From the NCBI GenBank assembly GCA_963788285.1, contig CAWBGB010000012.1, forward strand, positions 186,001 through 250,000: 64,000 bases of DNA. Direction: 5' to 3'. The stretch is from Alicyclobacillus_A sp963788285. Lineage in GTDB: Bacteria; Bacillota; Bacilli; Alicyclobacillales; Alicyclobacillaceae. The position numbers were made by a program, and so were the translations under genes. Positions 62,563 through 64,000 of the stretch are shown here, one piece after another; within the stretch, counting starts at the first letter, position 1, and every line of letters begins with the position of its first letter. The notes beneath the pieces were generated by a model. It was not told the origin of the DNA, did no database searches, and was given only the letters and a program-made list of their open reading frames with translations.

Positions 62563-62806
62563 CTTGAAAATTCTCCGCGTATGCCCGTACCAGTTCCTCA
62601 ATCAACTCGTCGCGCTCAATCCGGCGAATCGTATTGCGTGCATCGAGATGGCTGGTGATGTACGCTGGATCTCCAGAAATGAGATACCCAGCAATCTGGT
62701 AAACCGGGTTGTAGCCTTTTTCGGACAGTGCCTGATAGGCGAGTTGGAACGCGCGACGTGCCTCCTCATTCTCAGATTTGGCTTCAAACCGCATCGTTTC
62801 GTCCAT
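62543..62806 (-). CDS. ireB: IreB family regulatory protein (DUF965, YrzL)
   Basis: 87-residue conserved protein; in Enterococcus it is phosphorylated by the PASTA kinase IreK and controls cephalosporin resistance. DETMRFEAKSENEEARRAF, YNPVYQIAGYLISGDPAYITSH and DARNTIRRIERDELIEELVRAY are conserved. ATG 62806 is fixed by this N-terminus; upstream open sequence is the end of alaS in another frame. Confidence 0.94.
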   Translation of the reverse strand: MDETMRFEAKSENEEARRAFQLAYQALSEKGYNPVYQIAGYLISGDPAYITSHLDARNTIRRIERDELIEELVRAYAENFQDENARR

Positions 62807-62897
62807 GTTCAAAGCGGCCACCCCTTCGCAAACAATCACTGTACTCTGTTTCCATGGCATAAGCATTCCATTGAAACCCTCATGGTAAATGATTCGC

Positions 62898-64000
62898 TCA
62901 GCCTTCAGATTCTCCTGCGATCTCCTTGACAAATTGTACCGCGCGCTCCACTGCTTCGCGCGCCTTCGCGGGATTCTTTCCACCCGCCTGCGCGAGGTCA
63001 GGTCTTCCGCCACCACCGCCGCCGGCCACTTCGGCCACACGCTTGACAAGTTGCCCAGCGTGCAACTTCCGAGCCTGCAAATCTTTGGATACCGCTGCAA
63101 CAAACTGTACCTTGTCACCTACGACACTGCCGAGCACGATGACGTACGACTGTAGTTTATCGCGGAGTTCGTCCACAGTTTGGCGAAGGCCTTCCATATC
63201 CAGATCGGGAATGACGGCTGAGACCACGGGAATGCCGGCTACGACGGTCACCTGGTTGGCGAGTTCCGCCGCGCGGCCACGATTCAGTTTCGCTTTCGTC
63301 GATTCCAGGTCGCGTTCCAACTGCCGCCCCTCCTCGAGTACCCGCTCCAATCTGGGCAGAAACTCGGCCACCGAAGTCTTGAGCAATTGCGCAGCATCCT
63401 GCAACAACTGTTCCTGGGCTCGCACATATTGATACGCATAGCGTCCCGTGACAGCTTCAATCCGTCGGACACCGGCGCCAATGCCCGACTCTGACGTGAT
63501 TTTGAACAGCCCAATCAGCCCGGTCCGCTCCACGTGACAGCCGCCGCACAACTCGATGCTGTAATCGCCAGCTTTGACCACCCGCACAACATTTCCGTAT
63601 TTTTCCCCAAACAACGCCATGGCACCCATCGACTTGGCGGCGTCGATGTCCATCTCGCGAATCTCCACGGGGTAATCGCGCCAAATGGCGTCGTTGACAC
63701 GTTGTTCCACTTCTGCGAGTTCCTCGGGCGTCAATGCGCCAAAATGGGAAAAGTCAAACCGAAGTCGAGGTCCTTCCACGAGCGATCCAGCCTGCACCAC
63801 GTGTTCTCCAAGCACCTCTCGCAACGCTTTGTGCAGCAGGTGCGTTGCAGTGTGGTTCTTTACGATGTCGCGGCGAACGTCTGTCTTCACTTCCGCCTTC
63901 ACCAGGTGCCCTGTGGTCAAGTGGCCCGACAGCACCCGGACGCGATGCAGATGCTGCCCGTGCGGAGCCTTCTTCACGTCTACAACTTCCGCGCTGCCCT
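62898..64000 (-). CDS. alaS: alanyl-tRNA synthetase, C-terminal part (runs off the window)
   Basis: Open to the right edge; 366 codons are present and the catalytic domain is beyond the window. Present are the editing domain with HTATHLLHKALREVLG and the CGGCHVERTG zinc site, a coiled coil (about residues 200-250 of this part), and the DHHA1 domain ending VAEVAGGGGGGRPDLAQAGGKNP. It is followed by ireB-ruvX-mltG in the common Bacilli order. Confidence 0.96.
   Translation of the reverse strand, partial: GSAEVVDVKKAPHGQHLHRVRVLSGHLTTGHLVKAEVKTDVRRDIVKNHTATHLLHKALREVLGEHVVQAGSLVEGPRLRFDFSHFGALTPEELAEVEQRVNDAIWRDYPVEIREMDIDAAKSMGAMALFGEKYGNVVRVVKAGDYSIELCGGCHVERTGLIGLFKITSESGIGAGVRRIEAVTGRYAYQYVRAQEQLLQDAAQLLKTSVAEFLPRLERVLEEGRQLERDLESTKAKLNRGRAAELANQVTVVAGIPVVSAVIPDLDMEGLRQTVDELRDKLQSYVIVLGSVVGDKVQFVAAVSKDLQARKLHAGQLVKRVAEVAGGGGGGRPDLAQAGGKNPAKAREAVERAVQFVKEIAGESEG

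Overview
The window looks like chromosome of an endospore-forming Firmicute of moderate GC content. Spore genes (sigK, yqfC, yqfD, gpr, an alpha/beta SASP) sit in a gene order close to the Bacillus subtilis yqe/yqf/dnaK region. An A-type RNase P RNA core, unlike the B-type of Bacillus, suggests a deep-branching member of the Bacilli such as an Alicyclobacillus relative. That placement is inference, not a database result.

Layout. 1-4200: accessory end with a secreted trypsin-like protease, about 1.1 kb of apparently non-coding DNA and a complete IS256-family insertion with an 8-bp target duplication. 4313-8750: rnpB, nif3-like, trmK, a YdcF-like protein and an acyl-CoA dehydrogenase. 8821-22412: a long minus-strand block read as rpsU-yqeY-yqfC-yqfD-phoH-pgpH-ybeY-dgkA-era-yqzL-recO-ccpN-ppsR-dnaG-rpoD. 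yqfD is frameshifted, and cdd and glyQS, usual in B. subtilis, are absent. 22495-23430: a Na/Pi-cotransporter-type protein, one of few plus-strand genes. 23404-36096: hemW and lepA, then hrcA-grpE-dnaK-dnaJ behind a sigma-A promoter and a CIRCE operator, followed by prmA-rsmE-mtaB and a Nudix-DeoC fusion. 36125-42245: an accessory block between lepA and gpr, where B. subtilis has spoIIP. It holds an intact GT2 glycosyltransferase, a small EamA/SMR-like membrane protein, a CDF-like transporter, and decayed copies of two GT-C glycosyltransferases and a lytic transglycosylase. 42304-45212: gpr, rpsT, SASP and holA. 45300-50477: ndh, remnants of comEC and comEA around an intact CvpA-transglutaminase fusion, and mntR. 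50523-56395: yqeG-yqeH-(unknown)-aroE-yhbY-nadD-yqeK-rsfS-yqeM. 56612-64000: sigK, a class B penicillin-binding protein, a group II intron behind the mltG terminator, mltG, ruvX, ireB and the 3' part of alaS.

The core genes serve replication initiation (dnaG, holA), sigma-A transcription, ribosome assembly and modification (era, ybeY, rsfS, yqeH, yhbY, rsmE, prmA), tRNA maturation (rnpB, trmK, mtaB), heat-shock folding, wall synthesis and sporulation. The clearest biology outside this core is decay: loss of the late competence genes, loss of the GT-C step of a lipid-linked glycosylation module, and a broken yqfD. The least ordinary intact proteins are the Nudix-DeoC fusion, the CvpA-transglutaminase fusion and a SASP with an unusual middle segment. 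A hairpin between ndh and holA appears to combine a terminator with the holA ribosome-binding site. I saw no tRNA, rRNA, CRISPR array or prophage.
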